Origin: Pantoea agglomerans NBRC 102470
GTDB taxonomy: Bacteria > Pseudomonadota > Gammaproteobacteria > Enterobacterales > Enterobacteriaceae
Reading direction: 5' to 3'
Assembly (NCBI RefSeq): GCF_001598475.1
Contig: NZ_BCZA01000001.1
Location: 1-64,000 of the forward strand
DNA: 64,000 nucleotides
Within the stretch, counting starts at the first letter, position 1. Each line of letters starts with the position of its first letter. Shown here piece after piece: positions 28,091-41,953 of this stretch. Below the pieces are notes generated by a model, which saw only the letters and a program-made list of their open reading frames with translations, did not search any database and was not told where the DNA came from. Both the position numbers and the translations under genes were made by a program.

Positions 28091-28783
28091 CTAAAAAAGG
28101 GTTTGTGTCTGCCAGCAGCCATCGCTGACAGGCTGGCACGCAAGGCTTTGTACATATTGCAGATAGTCTGCGCGCGGGATCTCCTGCGCGCCCAAAGAGG
28201 CCGTATGAGGGTTAAGTACCTGACAATCCACCAGACGGCCCTGATGTCTGAGAAAATGCTGACAAAATACCCAAAGTGCGGTTTTTGACGCATTCTGCTG
28301 ACGGCTGAACATTGATTCGCCGCAGAAGATTTGCCCCATCGCCAGCCCATACATGCCACCTGCCAGCTGATGTTCGTCCCATACTTCAATGGAGTGGGCG
28401 TGGCCCAGTTCATACAATCGCAACCAGGCGCGCTTCATTTCAAAGGTGATCCAGGTGCCTTCCTCACGACCGGTGGCACAGCCCTCGATCACCTCGGCAA
28501 ATGACTCATTCATCGTCACCCGATAGGGCGAACGGCTGTGGAAACGCTTCATGCTCCGGCTGAGATGAAACTGCTCAGGCAATAGCACTGCACGGGGATC
28601 GGGCGACCACCAGAGAATCGGGTCGCCAGAAGAAAACCACGGAAAGATGCCGCGCTGATAAGCGTTAAGTAACCGGGCAGGGGAGAGATCACCCCCCATG
28701 GCCAGCAGGCCGTTTGGCTCGCGCAGCGCCATCTCCGGTGGGGGAAATTGCAAAGATTCCCGTGACAGTTGTACCAGTCTCAT
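28091..28783 (-). CDS. aat: Leucyl/phenylalanyl-tRNA-protein transferase
   Basis: A 230-residue (234 in E. coli) enzyme that adds Leu or Phe from aminoacyl-tRNA to proteins with N-terminal Lys or Arg, creating ClpS degrons. Family motifs [20 protein letters not shown]-like, [38 protein letters not shown] and [14 protein letters not shown] are visible. It is transcribed away from cydC's end, 33 bp after the cydC stop... on the same strand, so it may be cotranscribed with cydDC as proposed for E. coli. Confidence 0.95.
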   Translation of the reverse strand: MRLVQLSRESLQFPPPEMALREPNGLLAMGGDLSPARLLNAYQRGIFPWFSSGDPILWWSPDPRAVLLPEQFHLSRSMKRFHSRSPYRVTMNESFAEVIEGCATGREEGTWITFEMKRAWLRLYELGHAHSIEVWDEHQLAGGMYGLAMGQIFCGESMFSRQQNASKTALWVFCQHFLRHQGRLVDCQVLNPHTASLGAQEIPRADYLQYVQSLACQPVSDGCWQTQTLF

Positions 28784-28816
28784 CGCGTTTTGTTACCTAT
28801 CAGCATTTCGCTAAGA

Positions 28817-30547
28817 CTATAGCGCAATCCGCTGTCGGAAACGCCAGTACCGACCCGCTTTTGAGATTAATTCGGCATGACTTCCCTGTTCCACAATCAC
28901 GCCATTATCCATCACGCAGATGCGATCCATCTGCTCCAGGCCGCTGAGACGGTGGGTGACCATTATTACGGTCTTGCCAGCGGTCAGCCGCTGCAGCAGG
29001 GTGAGGATATGCTGCTCGGTTGTGGCATCCAGTCCTTCGGTGGGTTCATCCAGCAGCCAGAGATCGCCGTTATGCAGTAACGCACGCGCCAGCGCCAGCC
29101 GACGCAGTTCGCCGCCTGACAGCGGGCGACCGCCTTCTCCCATCCAGGCGTTTAATCCTTCCGGGCTCTCAAGCAGGCGCTGCAGGCCGACGTCATTCAG
29201 CACGCGGCGTAACTGCTCATCAGTAGCATCGGGACAGGCCAGCAGTAGGTTATCACGCAGGCTCTGACTGAAGAGATGAACCCGCTGAGTCACCACGCTG
29301 ATGCGCTGACGCAGCGCTGGCTCTGACCATGCGGTGATCGGCAGGTCATTCAGGCTGATAACACCGTGCTGGCTATCCCAGCCACGGGTTAACAGCGCCA
29401 GCAGAGTGGATTTGCCGCAGCCGGTCGGCCCCAGCAGTGCAATGTGTTCACCGGCTGCCACCTTAAGGGTAAAGCGGTTCAGCACCTTATCCGGGCGGTC
29501 GGGATAGCTGAAGTCGAGCTGATCGATAGCAACCGCGAGTCGTCCTGGCCGGGCGTCTGAATCTGCCGGAAAGGTGATAGCGGGTGACTGATCGATAATG
29601 TCATTGACTCGCTGAGCGGCATTTATCACCTGCGACATGGGCAGAAAGGCCCCTGCAACCGGTGCCAGCGCCTCGAAAGCAGCCAGCGCGCAAAACACCA
29701 CCAGGGCAATCAGCGAGCCGGGCAACTGCTGCTGGCTGATTGTCGCCGCACTGAGCCAGAGCAACAGTGTGACGGTTACGCCGCTGATCAGCAGCAGCAC
29801 GCTCTGTGCCGCAGCCTGCAAGCGCTGTTGCTGGCTCTGAGCCTGCTGCCAGCGCTGTTCATCTTCATCAAGTTGCTGACGCCAGTCCCGCGAGGCACCG
29901 TACAGGGTGAGTTCAGCCTGAGCCGCCAGCCACTGCATCAGCTGTAAGCGCCAGCGGGCGCGCCCACGGGCAATCGCGCCGCCTGCGGGCGATCCCAGAC
30001 GGTAAAACAGCGCTGGCATCACCACCAGGGTACTCAGCATGATGCCGCCCAGCGTCAGTGCCAGCTGAAGATCGATGAAGCTCATTCCGAGGGTAACCAC
30101 GACAATCACCACCAGTGCGCCGATCAGCGGCGAGATGACGCGCAGATAGAGATGATCCAGCGTATCGACATCGGCCACGAAGCGGTTGAGCAGATCCGCC
30201 TGCCGGAACCGCGAAAGCTGGCCTGGCGAAAGGGCCATCAGGCGGCTGAAGGTGTGGACACGCAGATGCTGAAGAACCCTGAATGTTGCATCGTGGCTGA
30301 CCAGCCGTTCAGCATAGCGTGCGGCAGTGCGAATGATGGCGGCGCCACGTACGCCTGCCGCAGGCAGCATATAGTTGAAGGTATAGAGCCCGGCTACGCC
30401 TGCCACTGACGAGGCGGCCAGAAACCAGCCTGAAAGCGTCAGCAGGCCGATGCTGGCCAGCAGGGTAACAATCGCCAGCACGATGCCCAGCACCAGGCGA
30501 TAAGGGTGGCGCAGCCAGAGACGAAGAAAAGGACGCAAGGCGGACAT
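28817..30547 (-). CDS. cydC: Heterodimeric ABC exporter subunit CydC
   Basis: A 576-residue ABC half-transporter: six membrane helices (about 1-310) and an ATPase domain with Walker A GPTGCGKST from 373, signature LSGGELRR, and Walker B LWLLDEP. With CydD it exports glutathione and cysteine (and haem has been proposed) to the periplasm, and is needed to assemble cytochrome bd oxidase. Its ATG overlaps the cydD stop by one base (TGATG). Confidence 0.96.
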   Translation of the reverse strand: MSALRPFLRLWLRHPYRLVLGIVLAIVTLLASIGLLTLSGWFLAASSVAGVAGLYTFNYMLPAAGVRGAAIIRTAARYAERLVSHDATFRVLQHLRVHTFSRLMALSPGQLSRFRQADLLNRFVADVDTLDHLYLRVISPLIGALVVIVVVTLGMSFIDLQLALTLGGIMLSTLVVMPALFYRLGSPAGGAIARGRARWRLQLMQWLAAQAELTLYGASRDWRQQLDEDEQRWQQAQSQQQRLQAAAQSVLLLISGVTVTLLLWLSAATISQQQLPGSLIALVVFCALAAFEALAPVAGAFLPMSQVINAAQRVNDIIDQSPAITFPADSDARPGRLAVAIDQLDFSYPDRPDKVLNRFTLKVAAGEHIALLGPTGCGKSTLLALLTRGWDSQHGVISLNDLPITAWSEPALRQRISVVTQRVHLFSQSLRDNLLLACPDATDEQLRRVLNDVGLQRLLESPEGLNAWMGEGGRPLSGGELRRLALARALLHNGDLWLLDEPTEGLDATTEQHILTLLQRLTAGKTVIMVTHRLSGLEQMDRICVMDNGVIVEQGSHAELISKAGRYWRFRQRIAL

Positions 30548-32316
30548 CAGCGAATCTCCTGTTGACGATGCTTCAGCATCTCACTGAACGCACCCGGCTG
30601 TTGCGACAGCTGCTGCCAGTTACCCTGTTGCACCAGCTTACCGGCTTCCATTACCCAGAGGGTCTGCCAGTGACTTAGCGTATCAATCTGATGAGTTATC
30701 ATCAGCGTGGTCTGGCGGGCTGCCGCCTGGTTAAGTGCCAGCATCACATGACGTTCACTGAGCGCATCCAGGCTGGCTGCGGGTTCATCGAGCAGCAAAA
30801 AATGCGAGGATTTATAGAGTGCGCGCGCGACCGCGACCCGCTGCGCCTGACCCACCGACAGCTGATTACCGCCATCGCCGGGCTGGGTGTCAATGCCCTG
30901 GGGCAGCCGAGGCAGGAACTCATTAATGCCGCACGACTCCAGCAGCGCCGCAAAACGCTCGTCATCCCAGGCCGCATTCATCACGATATTGTCGCGCAAG
31001 GTGGCGGCCGGTAACTGAGGATTCTGTCCTACCCAACTGAGCTGCTGATGCCAGTCACTCCGTCGTATATCGCGAAGTTCAACGCCATTCGCTTTCAGCG
31101 AACCCTGATAAGGCAGAAAACCGAGCAGGGCGTTCATCAGGGCCGTTTTACCGGCCCCGCTTTGACCGACCAGCGCAATCTGTTCGCCAGGGGCGACAGT
31201 AAAAGAGAGCGGGCCGCACAACACCTGACCATCAGGCGCACAGACACGCAGATCTTCGGCGGTAAGTGCGATTGAGCGATCGGCAGTGAAGGGCAACTGG
31301 CCTTCCTGCGGCGCGGTGGCAGGCGTCGCCTGCATAAAGGCTTCAAGGGCATCGGCACCGCCTACAGCCTGGGCTTTGGCGTGATAGAAAGCGCCGAGAT
31401 CGCGCAGTGGCTGGAAAAACTCCGGGGCGAGGATCAGCACCAGAAAGCCGGCAAACAGCGTCACGCCCTGGCCGTAATCACCGAAATGCAATTCGCCCAG
31501 ATAGGAGAAACCAAAGTAGACGGCCACCACGGCAATCGCCAGCGAGGCAAAAAACTCCAGCACGGCAGAGGAGAGAAAGGCTAAGCGCAGCACTTCCATG
31601 GTGCGCTGGCGAAAATCGGTGGTGGCGGCGGCAACCGCCTGCTGCTCCGCTGCGCCACGATGAAACAGCCGCAGCGTCTCTCTGCCGCGCAGGCGGTCGA
31701 GAAAGTTACCGCTCAGGCGGGCCAGCACCAGGAAGTTCCGGCGGTTGGCCTCGGCCGCACCCATCCCGACCAGCGCCATAAACAGCGGAATCAGTGGCGC
31801 GGTGGCAAACAGGATCAGACCCGCCGTCCAGTTGTGCGGAAAAATAGTCAGCAGAATGCAGCAGGGGATCAGCACCGCCAGGGTCATCTGCGGCAGATAG
31901 CGCGCGTAATACTCCTGCATCTCTTCGATCTGCTCCAGCAGCAGCGTCGCCCAGCTGCCGGCTGGCTTTCCCTGAATCCACGCCGGCCCCAGATCAGATA
32001 ACCGGTCTAATACCTGCTGACGTAAAGCCTGACGGATAGCCTGTCCGGCACGATAACCGGTCAGTTCACGGGCATAGTTAATCAGGGCGCGAAGCACAAA
32101 GCAGAGCAGTAATAGCAGGATGCTGACTGTCAGGGCTTCGCGCGGCTGCTGGTCAACAATCAGAGCCTGCAGCAGTGAGGCCAGTAAACCCGCCTGAGCA
32201 ATGATCAGAAGTGCACTTGCCATGCCCAGCAGGGTGTTGAGTCGCAACCAGCGACCGGCGAAATGACGTTGCTGACGAAGCCAGCGGGTAAGATGCTGCT
32301 GCCGCGATTTGTCCAT
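30547..32316 (-). CDS. cydD: Heterodimeric ABC exporter subunit CydD
   Basis: A 589-residue (588 in E. coli) ABC half-transporter, partner of CydC. Membrane domain to about 330, with the conserved GPAWIQGKPAGSWATLLLEQ stretch (key PAGS) and EFFQPLRDLGAFYHAKAQA near the end of the membrane domain. ATPase: Walker A GQSGAGKT 384-391, signature LSVGQAQR, Walker B FLLLDEP. The ATG at 32316 gives MDKSRQ, matching E. coli MNKSRQ; the frame is open 22 codons further upstream without homology. First gene of cydDC. Confidence 0.95.
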   Translation of the reverse strand: MDKSRQQHLTRWLRQQRHFAGRWLRLNTLLGMASALLIIAQAGLLASLLQALIVDQQPREALTVSILLLLLCFVLRALINYARELTGYRAGQAIRQALRQQVLDRLSDLGPAWIQGKPAGSWATLLLEQIEEMQEYYARYLPQMTLAVLIPCCILLTIFPHNWTAGLILFATAPLIPLFMALVGMGAAEANRRNFLVLARLSGNFLDRLRGRETLRLFHRGAAEQQAVAAATTDFRQRTMEVLRLAFLSSAVLEFFASLAIAVVAVYFGFSYLGELHFGDYGQGVTLFAGFLVLILAPEFFQPLRDLGAFYHAKAQAVGGADALEAFMQATPATAPQEGQLPFTADRSIALTAEDLRVCAPDGQVLCGPLSFTVAPGEQIALVGQSGAGKTALMNALLGFLPYQGSLKANGVELRDIRRSDWHQQLSWVGQNPQLPAATLRDNIVMNAAWDDERFAALLESCGINEFLPRLPQGIDTQPGDGGNQLSVGQAQRVAVARALYKSSHFLLLDEPAASLDALSERHVMLALNQAAARQTTLMITHQIDTLSHWQTLWVMEAGKLVQQGNWQQLSQQPGAFSEMLKHRQQEIR

Positions 32317-32401
32317 GCGAGACCATGATGAATGTCGATGACGGGTGAAAATGGAAAGACACTTCCATCTCTTCAGGCGCAAGAATCTAGCATGAGAGCA
32401 A

Positions 32402-32429
32402 TAAAAAAGGCGACGGAAAAACCGTCGCC
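32402..32429 (-). terminator. trxB terminator
   Basis: On the minus strand, perfect stem GGCGACGG/CCGTCGCC with a T5 loop, followed by a run of six T, 31 bp after the trxB stop. Confidence 0.92.
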
Positions 32430-32459
32430 TGGAACATTTGAGATCAGAGGGTTAACAAC

Positions 32460-33948
<1,489 letters not shown>

Positions 33949-34443
33949 ATGGTAGACAATAAGAAACGCCCCGGGAAAGACCTCGACAGAATTGACAGGA
34001 ACATTCTGAATGAACTTCAGAAAGATGGTCGCATTTCAAACGTAGAGCTTTCCAAACGCGTAGGCTTATCGCCTACGCCATGTCTTGAACGCGTGCGTCG
34101 TCTCGAACGTCAGGGATTTATTCTTGGCTACACCGCGCAGTTGAACCCGCACTATCTGGATGCGTCGCTGCTGGTGTTCGTTGAGATTACTCTGAATCGT
34201 GGTGCACCGGATGTGTTTGAGCAATTTAACGCCGCTGTGCAAAAACTTGAGGAAACTCAAGAGTGTCACCTCGTTTCCGGCGATTTCGACTACCTGCTGA
34301 AAACGCGCGTACCTGATATGTCAGCCTACCGTAAGCTGCTGGGTGAAACCCTGTTGCGCCTGCCGGGCGTAAACGACACGCGTACGTATGTGGTGATGGA
34401 AGAGGTTAAACAGAGCAATCGACTGGTGATCAAAACTCGCTGA
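33949..34443 (+). CDS. lrp: Leucine-responsive regulatory protein
   Basis: A 164-residue global regulator, the E. coli length. An N-terminal AsnC-type winged HTH (about 12-72, with ISNVELSKRVGLSPTPCLERVRRL) is followed by the RAM ligand-binding domain (about 78-155). It controls amino-acid metabolism and pili genes and feeds on leucine. The ATG at 33949 is chosen by homology (MVDNKKRPG); a GTG 39 bp upstream would add 13 residues. Ribosome-binding site AAGAGAG is weak, fitting a translationally controlled gene. Confidence 0.97.
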   Translation: MVDNKKRPGKDLDRIDRNILNELQKDGRISNVELSKRVGLSPTPCLERVRRLERQGFILGYTAQLNPHYLDASLLVFVEITLNRGAPDVFEQFNAAVQKLEETQECHLVSGDFDYLLKTRVPDMSAYRKLLGETLLRLPGVNDTRTYVVMEEVKQSNRLVIKTR

Positions 34444-34502
34444 TGCGGGGCAGGTGCAAAACCTGTGAGATTTCGGTACACTCCTGTGCATTCATACAGG
34501 AT

Positions 34503-34538
34503 CAGCGTCGGGCTCGCCCGGCGCTGTTGCTTCTTACT
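34503..34538 (+). terminator. Probable lrp terminator
   Basis: Stem CAGCGTCGGG/CCCGGCGCTG (one G-T wobble) with a CTCG loop at 34503-34526, followed by a T-rich but interrupted tail. It lies between lrp and ftsK. Confidence 0.5.
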
Positions 34539-34561
34539 TTACAGGCACCTGGAGAGTCCTC

Positions 34562-37500
34562 TTGAGCCAGGAATATACAGAAGATAAAGACGTTTCGTTA
34601 CAATCGATGAGCAGTGGACGTCGTCTGCTGGAAGCAATGCTCATTCTGGTGGCGCTGTTTGCCATCTACCTGATGGTTTCTCTGGTCAGTTTTAACCCTT
34701 CCGACCCGAGCTGGTCGCAAACGGCCTGGCATGAACCTATCCATAATATCGGCGGCAGCGTCGGTGCCTGGCTGGCTGACACCTTACTCTTCATCTTTGG
34801 TGTGATGGCGTATGCCATTCCGCCCGTCATCCTGGGTCTGTGCTGGATTGCTTTCCGTCAGCGCGACAGCCAGGACTATTTTGACTACTTTGCCGTCGGG
34901 CTGCGCTTAATTGGCGTCCTCGCGCTGGTGGTGACGACCTGTGGTATGGCGGCGCTGAACGCCGATGATATCTGGTACTTTGCCTCGGGCGGCGTGATCG
35001 GCAGCCTGGTCAGTAATGCTATTGCACCCTGGTTCAGTCCGGCTGGCGGCACGCTGATGCTGCTCTGCGTCTGGGCGGCGGGCATTACCCTTTACACCGG
35101 CTGGTCATGGCTCACCATTGCAGAAAGAATTGGTGGCGTAGTCATGGGCGTACTGACGTTTGCCAGCAACCGCTCTCGTCACGATGAACCCTGGCAGGAA
35201 GAGGATGACGAGCGGGACGCGCGTGAATACGCGGATGTGCCTGAGCTTCATGCCGCCGATCAGGATGATGATGTGCTGCTTTCTGCCCCACGTGCAGCTG
35301 CTGAGCCTGCGGCGTCACAGCAGGATCCGCTGCTGGCTAAAGCTGCAGCAGCCACCAGTGCGGCAGTCGCGGCCACCGCTGAAGCCGCCGAGGTGACCCT
35401 CGCCCCTGCAGCCACGGTGACGCCAGCATCTGTCGCTGCACCTGCTGCTGCGGTTACAGCTTCGGCGCCTGCCGCGTCAGCGACATCCATCCCTGCATCG
35501 CCGTCTGCACAACCTGCGCCTGCGTACGCACAGAGCGCGCCAGCTCCGCAGAGTGTGGCGAATTCCCCGACGCCGCCGCAGAGTGCTTCTGCACCCGCAG
35601 ACTCACCACCGCTTTATCATTTTGAAATGCCAGACGACGCTCCGGCTACGCCGTCGTTCAGTGCTTACGAAGATGATGAACCTAAAATGGGTAACTGGCG
35701 GGATACGTCAGCCATCCCTGCGGCATCGGCATCGGCGGCATCCGCTGCAACGGCAGCCCAGGCAACAACGCGTACTGCGCCTGTTTTTGATTTAGCCCCT
35801 GAAACCAATCTCAATCCGCAGGTTAAACAAGGTATCGGCCCGGCACTGCCGCGTCCTAACCCGGTAAAACTGCCAACCCGTCGTGAGCTGGCCTCTTATG
35901 GCATTAAGCTGCCTTCTCAGCGCATGGCAGAAGAGAAAGCGAAAACGGAAGAGACCGAACCGGTTAGTGCTGGCTCCGTTTCCTCTGCTCCGGATGCTGA
36001 AGAGGCGTTGCAGCAGGCTGAACTGCGACAGGCTTTCCAGTCTGAACAGCAGCAGCGTTACGGCACCAGCTGGCAGCAGGACGAGGAAGATGAACAGGAT
36101 GCACAGCAGCAGGATGCACTGGCGCGTCAGTTCGCCGAGCAGCAACAGCAGCGCTATGAGCCAGAAGTGAAAAAAGAGCCGGTATTCAATATTGATACCG
36201 CCTCAGCGTTTGATTTTTCACCGATGAAAGATCTGGTGGATGACGGTCCTTCTGAACCGCTGTTTACCATTGCGGCGACGCCAGAACCTGAAGCCCCAGC
36301 GGTTTCACACGAACCCTGGCAGCAGGTGAGTGAGGTTTCAAGACCTCAGGCTCCGGCTCATGTTCCTGCACCAGCCAGCTTTGCTCCGGCAGAGTCTGCC
36401 TATAGCGCCCCGGCAGCACCGTCTGAACCTGACTATGCTGCGCCTGCGGCAACCTCTGCGCCCGCTTATGGTGCCCCTGCGGCTCCTCAGGCTCCGGCGT
36501 ACGCTGCGCCTGCCTATGGCACGCCAGCGGCAGCGCCGGTTCAGCCGGTGGAAGAGGCGAAACCTTCACTGCATGACAGTCTGATTCATCCGTTCCTGAT
36601 GCGCCATGAGCAGCCGCTGGAGAAACCTTCCACGCCACTGCCTTCGCTGGATCTGCTGACCGCACCACCTGAAGAGGAAGAGCCGGTTGATATGTTCTCG
36701 CTGGAGCAGACGGCCCGTCTGGTGGAGTCACGCTTAGGCGATTATCGCGTCAAAGCGGAGGTGGTCGGTATCTCGCCTGGCCCGGTTATTACCCGTTTCG
36801 AACTCGACCTGGCACCGGGCGTGAAAGCGGCGCGTATCTCCAACCTGTCCCGCGATCTGGCGCGTTCGCTGTCGACGGTAGCGGTTCGTGTGGTGGAAGT
36901 GATCCCAGGCAAACCCTACGTGGGTCTGGAACTGCCAAACAAGCATCGTCAGACCGTCTATCTGCGTGAAGTGCTGGATTGCCCTAAATTCCGCGACAAC
37001 CCTTCACCGCTGGCCGTCGTGCTGGGCAAAGACATTGCCGGTCAGCCGGTGGTGGCCGATCTGGCGAAAATGCCACACTTACTGGTCGCCGGTACCACCG
37101 GTTCCGGTAAATCTGTGGGCGTGAACGCCATGATTATCAGCATGCTGTATAAGGCGACGCCGGAAGAAGTTCGCTTCATCATGATCGACCCGAAAATGCT
37201 TGAGCTGTCGGTCTATGAAGGTATTCCGCATCTGCTGACCGAAGTGGTCACAGACATGAAGGATGCTGCCAATGCGCTGCGCTGGAGCGTCGGTGAAATG
37301 GAGCGTCGCTACAAGCTGATGTCGGCGCTGGGCGTGCGTAATCTGGCGGGCTACAACGAAAAAGTGGAACAGGCCGAAGCGATGGGTCGTCCGATTCCCG
37401 ATCCGTTCTGGAAGCCGGGCGACAGCATGGATATGACGCCGCCGGTTCTGGAGAAGCTGCCTTATATTGTTGTGATGGTCGATGAGTTTGCTGACCTGAT

Positions 37501-38110
37501 CATGGCAGTCGGTAAAAAGGTGGAAGAGCTGATTGCCCGCCTGGCACAGAAAGCCCGTGCTGCCGGTATCCATCTGGTACTGGCGACACAGCGTCCATCT
37601 GTGGATGTCATTACCGGCCTGATCAAAGCGAACATTCCGACGCGTATCGCCTTTACCGTTTCCAGTAAAATTGACTCACGTACCATTCTCGATCAGGGCG
37701 GCGCGGAGTCATTGCTGGGTATGGGTGACATGCTCTACATGCCGCCGAACTCCTCGCTGCCGATTCGTGTTCACGGTGCGTTTGTTCGTGACCAGGAAGT
37801 GCATGCAGTGGTTCAGGACTGGAAAGCGCGTGGTCGTCCGCAATATATCGACAGCATTACGGCGGGCGAAGAGAGCGAAAATGCCGGTGGCATCGACAGT
37901 GATGAAGAGCTCGATCCGCTGTTCGATCAGGCGGTCGGTTTTGTGGTCGATAAGCGCCGTGCGTCGATTTCAGGCGTTCAGCGTCAGTTCCGCATCGGCT
38001 ATAACCGCGCGGCACGTATCATTGAACAGATGGAAGCGCAGGGCATCGTTTCTGCACCAGGACACAATGGTAACCGTGAAGTGCTGTCGCCACCGCCACA
38101 CGATATGTAG
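34562..38110 (+). CDS. ftsK: DNA translocase FtsK
   Basis: An 1182-residue septal DNA translocase that couples division with chromosome dimer resolution. Four N-terminal helices (about 25-195) anchor it. A linker of about 480 residues, rich in Ala, Pro, Gln and acidic residues, follows. The RecA-like motor has Walker A GTTGSGKS at 844-851 and Walker [11 protein letters not shown], with STQRP-like [12 protein letters not shown]. The C-terminal gamma winged-helix domain (about 1115-1175, [19 protein letters not shown]) reads KOPS and activates XerD. It starts at TTG 34562, with GGAGAG 5 bp upstream. E. coli FtsK is 1329 residues; the difference is in the linker. Confidence 0.95.
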   Translation: MSQEYTEDKDVSLQSMSSGRRLLEAMLILVALFAIYLMVSLVSFNPSDPSWSQTAWHEPIHNIGGSVGAWLADTLLFIFGVMAYAIPPVILGLCWIAFRQRDSQDYFDYFAVGLRLIGVLALVVTTCGMAALNADDIWYFASGGVIGSLVSNAIAPWFSPAGGTLMLLCVWAAGITLYTGWSWLTIAERIGGVVMGVLTFASNRSRHDEPWQEEDDERDAREYADVPELHAADQDDDVLLSAPRAAAEPAASQQDPLLAKAAAATSAAVAATAEAAEVTLAPAATVTPASVAAPAAAVTASAPAASATSIPASPSAQPAPAYAQSAPAPQSVANSPTPPQSASAPADSPPLYHFEMPDDAPATPSFSAYEDDEPKMGNWRDTSAIPAASASAASAATAAQATTRTAPVFDLAPETNLNPQVKQGIGPALPRPNPVKLPTRRELASYGIKLPSQRMAEEKAKTEETEPVSAGSVSSAPDAEEALQQAELRQAFQSEQQQRYGTSWQQDEEDEQDAQQQDALARQFAEQQQQRYEPEVKKEPVFNIDTASAFDFSPMKDLVDDGPSEPLFTIAATPEPEAPAVSHEPWQQVSEVSRPQAPAHVPAPASFAPAESAYSAPAAPSEPDYAAPAATSAPAYGAPAAPQAPAYAAPAYGTPAAAPVQPVEEAKPSLHDSLIHPFLMRHEQPLEKPSTPLPSLDLLTAPPEEEEPVDMFSLEQTARLVESRLGDYRVKAEVVGISPGPVITRFELDLAPGVKAARISNLSRDLARSLSTVAVRVVEVIPGKPYVGLELPNKHRQTVYLREVLDCPKFRDNPSPLAVVLGKDIAGQPVVADLAKMPHLLVAGTTGSGKSVGVNAMIISMLYKATPEEVRFIMIDPKMLELSVYEGIPHLLTEVVTDMKDAANALRWSVGEMERRYKLMSALGVRNLAGYNEKVEQAEAMGRPIPDPFWKPGDSMDMTPPVLEKLPYIVVMVDEFADLIMAVGKKVEELIARLAQKARAAGIHLVLATQRPSVDVITGLIKANIPTRIAFTVSSKIDSRTILDQGGAESLLGMGDMLYMPPNSSLPIRVHGAFVRDQEVHAVVQDWKARGRPQYIDSITAGEESENAGGIDSDEELDPLFDQAVGFVVDKRRASISGVQRQFRIGYNRAARIIEQMEAQGIVSAPGHNGNREVLSPPPHDM

Positions 38111-38135
38111 TGGCTAAATGTTTTGAAACACAACG

Positions 38136-38168
38136 CAATGAGCCAGTTCCGACTGGCTCATTGTTTTT
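38136..38168 (+). terminator. ftsK terminator
   Basis: Perfect 12-bp stem CAATGAGCCAGT/ACTGGCTCATTG, loop TCCG, then T5, 26 bp after the ftsK stop. Confidence 0.92.
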
Positions 38169-38287
38169 ATGCGGTTAAACCCCATATCTGAATCAGCTTT
38201 CGGTTTTTTCCTCTGTTCTGATGGCGGAACGGCGGCCAGGCTTAATGCAGTTATCGATGGGAACGTTTAAATAAGGAATTGAAGCAG

Positions 38288-38899
38288 ATGAAATTACGCG
38301 TAATCGCTCTGGGCCTGTTGGCCACCTTTTCTTCAGCCAGCGTTCTGGCTGATGCTTCCAGTGATCTGCAACAGCGCCTGAACAAGGTCAGCAGCTTCCA
38401 CGCCAGCTTCACCCAAAAAGTGACCGACAGCAGCGGCGCGAATGTGCAGGACGGCGAAGGCGAATTGTGGGTAAAACGTCCCAGCCTGTTTAACTGGCAC
38501 ATGACCGCGCCGGACGAAAGCATCATCATCTCCGACGGTAAATCGCTGTGGTTCTACAACCCGTTTGTTGAGCAGGCGACAGTCAGCCTGTTGCAGAATG
38601 CGACCAGCAACACGCCCTTTATGCTGATTGCCCGCAACCAGTCAAATGACTGGAAGCAGTACAATATTAAACAGCAGGGTGACAATTTTGAACTGACACC
38701 TAAGAACAGCGACGGCAACCTGAAACAGTTCACCATCCAGGTGACGTCCAGCGGGACCATCAACCGCTTCAGTGCTATCGAGCAGGATGGCCAGCGCAGC
38801 GATTACCAGCTGAAAAGCCAGCAGAATGGCGCTATCAGCCCGGATAAATTCACGTTCACACCGCCAAAAGGCGTGACGGTGGACGACCAACGTCAGTGA
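38288..38899 (+). CDS. lolA: Outer-membrane lipoprotein carrier protein LolA
   Basis: A 203-residue periplasmic chaperone (the E. coli length) that takes lipoproteins from LolCDE to LolB. A signal peptide of about 21 residues ends in VLA. The mature protein contains [27 protein letters not shown] (with the functional Arg) and [10 protein letters not shown]. The ATG at 38288 has AAGGAA upstream; the TTG at 38279 would add three residues. It lies 8 bp before rarA and is probably cotranscribed with it. Confidence 0.95.
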   Translation: MKLRVIALGLLATFSSASVLADASSDLQQRLNKVSSFHASFTQKVTDSSGANVQDGEGELWVKRPSLFNWHMTAPDESIIISDGKSLWFYNPFVEQATVSLLQNATSNTPFMLIARNQSNDWKQYNIKQQGDNFELTPKNSDGNLKQFTIQVTSSGTINRFSAIEQDGQRSDYQLKSQQNGAISPDKFTFTPPKGVTVDDQRQ

Positions 38900-38906
38900 G
38901 GTCACG

Positions 38907-40250
38907 GTGAGTAACCTGTCCCTGGATTTTTCCACCGAAAATTTCAAACCTCTGGCCGCGCGTATGCGGCCAGAAACATTGAAACAGTACATTGGTCAGC
39001 AGCATCTGCTGGGCGCAGGCAAACCTCTGCCGCGCGCGATTGAAGCAGGGCACCTGCATTCAATGATCCTGTGGGGACCTCCCGGGACCGGCAAGACCAC
39101 GCTGGCTGAGATCATTGCCCATTACGGTAACGCCGATGTGGAGCGTATTTCGGCCGTCACCTCCGGCGTAAAAGAGATCCGTGAGGCGATTGAGCGGGCC
39201 CGTCAGAATAAACATGCCGGGCGGCGCACGATCCTGTTTGTGGACGAGGTCCATCGGTTCAACAAGAGCCAGCAGGATGCCTTTCTGCCCCATATCGAAG
39301 ATGGCACCATTACCTTTATTGGTGCGACCACCGAAAACCCCTCTTTTGAACTTAACTCTGCGTTGTTGTCACGCGCCCGCGTTTACCTGCTGAAATCACT
39401 AACCCTGGAAGATATTGAGCAGGTGCTGGATCAGGCGATGCAGGATAAAGCGCGAGGTTATGGGGACAGTGACATCGTGCTGCCGGACAACACACGCAGG
39501 ATGATCGCTGAACTGGTTAATGGTGATGCACGTCGGGCGCTGAACACGCTGGAGATGATGGCTGATATGGCCGAAATCACCGCATCAGGTCAGCGAGAAC
39601 TGACGCCGCAGCTGCTTAACGAAGTCTCTGGTGAGCGATCCGCGCGGTTTGATAATAAAGGCGATCGTTTTTACGATCTGATTTCTGCACTGCACAAATC
39701 GGTACGCGGCTCCGCACCGGATGCGGCGCTCTACTGGTATGCGCGCATTATCACTGCGGGCGGCGATCCGCTCTATGTGGCTCGTCGGTTGCTGGCAATC
39801 GCCTCCGAAGATGTCGGCAACGCCGATCCGCGCGGTATGCAGGTGGCGATTGCGGCCTGGGATTGCTTCACGCGCGTCGGTCCTGCAGAAGGGGAGCGTG
39901 CGATTGCCCAGGCCATTGTTTATCTGGCTTGCGCGCCTAAAAGTAATGCGGTCTACAACGCGTTTAAAGCCGCAATGCGTGATGCGCGCGACCATCCCGA
40001 TTACGATGTGCCGGAACATCTGCGCAATGCCCCGACTAAGCTGATGAAAGAGATGGGCCTGGGTAAAGAGTACCGTTATGCCCATGATGAAACCAACGCC
40101 TATGCCGCGGGTGAAGTCTATTTTCCGCAGGAACTGGCCAGCGCGCGCTATTACACCCCAACCCAGCGCGGGCTTGAAGGCAAGATTGGTGAAAAGCTAA
40201 GCTGGCTGGCTGAGCAGGATCAAAATAGCCCGACAAAACGCTACCGCTGA
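38907..40250 (+). CDS. rarA: Replication-associated recombination protein RarA (MgsA)
   Basis: A 447-residue (E. coli length) AAA+ ATPase of the clamp-loader/WRNIP1 family that acts at stalled replication forks. Walker A GPPGTGKT at 57-64, Walker [12 protein letters not shown] near 110-120, sensor 1 GATTEN near 137, then the C-terminal tetramerisation and SSB-contact domain with [16 protein letters not shown]. It starts at GTG 38907, 8 bp after lolA, with GAGGTCACG upstream. Confidence 0.95.
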   Translation: MSNLSLDFSTENFKPLAARMRPETLKQYIGQQHLLGAGKPLPRAIEAGHLHSMILWGPPGTGKTTLAEIIAHYGNADVERISAVTSGVKEIREAIERARQNKHAGRRTILFVDEVHRFNKSQQDAFLPHIEDGTITFIGATTENPSFELNSALLSRARVYLLKSLTLEDIEQVLDQAMQDKARGYGDSDIVLPDNTRRMIAELVNGDARRALNTLEMMADMAEITASGQRELTPQLLNEVSGERSARFDNKGDRFYDLISALHKSVRGSAPDAALYWYARIITAGGDPLYVARRLLAIASEDVGNADPRGMQVAIAAWDCFTRVGPAEGERAIAQAIVYLACAPKSNAVYNAFKAAMRDARDHPDYDVPEHLRNAPTKLMKEMGLGKEYRYAHDETNAYAAGEVYFPQELASARYYTPTQRGLEGKIGEKLSWLAEQDQNSPTKRYR

Positions 40251-40267
40251 AACAGACGTTACGGTAA

Positions 40268-41635
<1,368 letters not shown>

Positions 41636-41652
41636 GCAATAGTAACTCTCTG

Positions 41653-41677
41653 AACCCGGCCATGGCCGGGTTTTTTT
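41653..41677 (+). terminator. serS terminator
   Basis: Perfect stem AACCCGGC/GCCGGGTT with loop CATG, followed by T7, 18 bp after the serS stop. Confidence 0.92.
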
Positions 41678-41953
41678 ATGTTATTGCTCCGGAAAAACTG
41701 TTCTGTCAGGCCTCATTTTAATCACAAATAAACGTTATCGATACCAGCCAGGCCGGAATGGCTAAAAACCTAATTTTTCATAGAGATAGCATTTAGCGAC
41801 CTGCCGCTTCTTACGATTGTAACCCACTGAAGATTAGTAAATTAAATTGTCGCACAGCAAAATGTGCTGCCGTTAAAGTTCGCCCATTGACTTTAAAAAA
41901 GCCAGTGGCAAACTGCGCGCAATTTCCTTCATTTGCTCTGGTTTCTATCCCCT
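41678..41953. other. Intergenic region serS-ycaD
   Basis: About 275 bp, AT-richer than its neighbours, without a supported ORF. It should hold the ycaD promoter; I see no clear -35/-10 pair. In K-12 dmsABC and ycaC lie here; no remnant is recognisable. Confidence 0.45.

Noticed and set aside
34562-37080. Low-complexity FtsK region as a mobile or repeat element
   Set aside because: It is in frame, keeps the amino-acid bias of FtsK linkers, and is bounded by normal FtsK domains.
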